Positions 63,417 to 64,000 of a DNA stretch of 64,000 nt are shown one piece after another. Origin of the DNA: Amanita rubescens (Eukaryota; Basidiomycota; Agaricomycetes; Agaricales; Amanitaceae); contig WION01000037.1 in NCBI GenBank assembly GCA_015039365.1, forward strand, positions 244,348 through 308,347, in the 5' to 3' direction. Below the pieces are notes generated by a model, which worked only from the letters and a program-made list of their open reading frames with translations, was not told the DNA's origin and made no database searches. The position numbers were made by a program, and so were the translations under genes. Numbering within the stretch: position 1 is the stretch's first letter; each line of letters opens with the position of its first letter.

Positions 63417-64000
63417 TGTCATTGATATTGAAGAGTTACAAGCATATGCTGCTGATTTTTGGTTGACAAATCAGTAGTAGATGTTATTTCCCATTGCAGT
63501 TTGTCTAGGTACGACAATACAATTAGAGATATGATATTGTTTGGTTATGGTAAGAGGCACGAAAGAAATCACGGGTTAGGGACACCTGCCCCTTCTTACC
63601 TATGATGTCCACGCTCTCCATCAACCGCTTTTTCCTGGAGGTGACTCGTCAGAAGTCTTCACGGTCAAGTATTCTGAGGACCAAAAATGTTGCATCCTCA
63701 AAGACTTGACCAAGGAGAAACAGTCCCTCCCCTCGCCAAGTTAATCATGTCGTTTGCCTCGGAGCTCCACCTGGAAGGTACGCCAGAACTGACAGTCGAG
63801 ATGATGTTGAATGTGAAGATCTCCGGTGAAGCGAACATGTACACCAGCACCACGCTGCTCCATAAACGCTTTCTTGACTTAAGTTGACGCCGTCATCTCC
63901 TTCATCTGCAAATGTGACGGTCTCCGTTCTCTTTCCCTAACAAAGAACTGCAGATACGGAGGCTCTGAATCCGAGAAGGGATACGCCATATGGGGACCAA
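63417..64000. other. Terminal stretch, nothing recognised
   Basis: A frame at 63,687-63,887 (ending STTLLHKRFLDLS) has no recognisable motif. The window ends without a complete gene. Confidence 0.3.

Overview
The window looks like genomic DNA of an agaricomycete (mushroom-class basidiomycete). Genes are cut by many introns of about 45-60 nt with GT-AG or occasional GC-AG ends. The gene families are typical of such genomes: tyrosine-kinase-like (TKL) kinases with an HGD catalytic loop, basidiomycete G-domain GTPases, a Crinkler (CRN) protein, HNH nucleases and a non-LTR retroelement. All gene models were read by eye from the sequence; no search or expression data were available.

Layout. 1-23,019 is dominated by TKL kinase modules arranged head to tail inside single genes: a partial gene at 1-1,439, a GTPase (1,855-3,714) that appears to run in frame into a kinase-pseudokinase pair (3,775-6,676), a gene with an MGC acylation-type N-terminus and two degenerate kinase domains (11,270-14,890), a broken MGC kinase (18,955-19,831), and a kinase-pseudokinase gene on the minus strand (20,124-23,019). 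Between them lie a decayed proline dehydrogenase (PRODH) copy, a 5'-truncated LINE with target-site duplication, and a P-loop NTPase gene with a long acidic tail (15,280-18,750).

23,700-54,700 is a segmental-duplication zone. A repeating unit is recognisable: a PRODH gene, then a convergent minus-strand gene for a helical protein resembling alpha-pore-forming proteins (A-type), then a minisatellite-bearing bidirectional promoter, then a divergent plus-strand helical protein (C-type). Four such units are present in different states of decay: A1 with its partner lost, A2-C1 most complete, A3-C2 with C2 chimeric with PRODH, and A4-C3 with C3 truncated. C1 carries a 282-nt homopolymer of C in what should be a short intron. 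A Crinkler gene (44,953-47,382), an HNH nuclease gene (about 30,188-31,496), a small unknown gene and an inverted-repeat element sit in the same zone.

54,790-64,000 is a quieter flank: intact PRODH (52,755-54,683), CAND1/TIP120, an APH-like kinase, an HNH-like gene and a PD-(D/E)XK-like fragment.

Taken together, the window combines multi-kinase/pseudokinase genes (one joined to a GTPase), NTPase-nuclease effectors and paired membrane-active-looking proteins. This resembles a fungal conflict or immunity neighbourhood, but that functional reading is inference.
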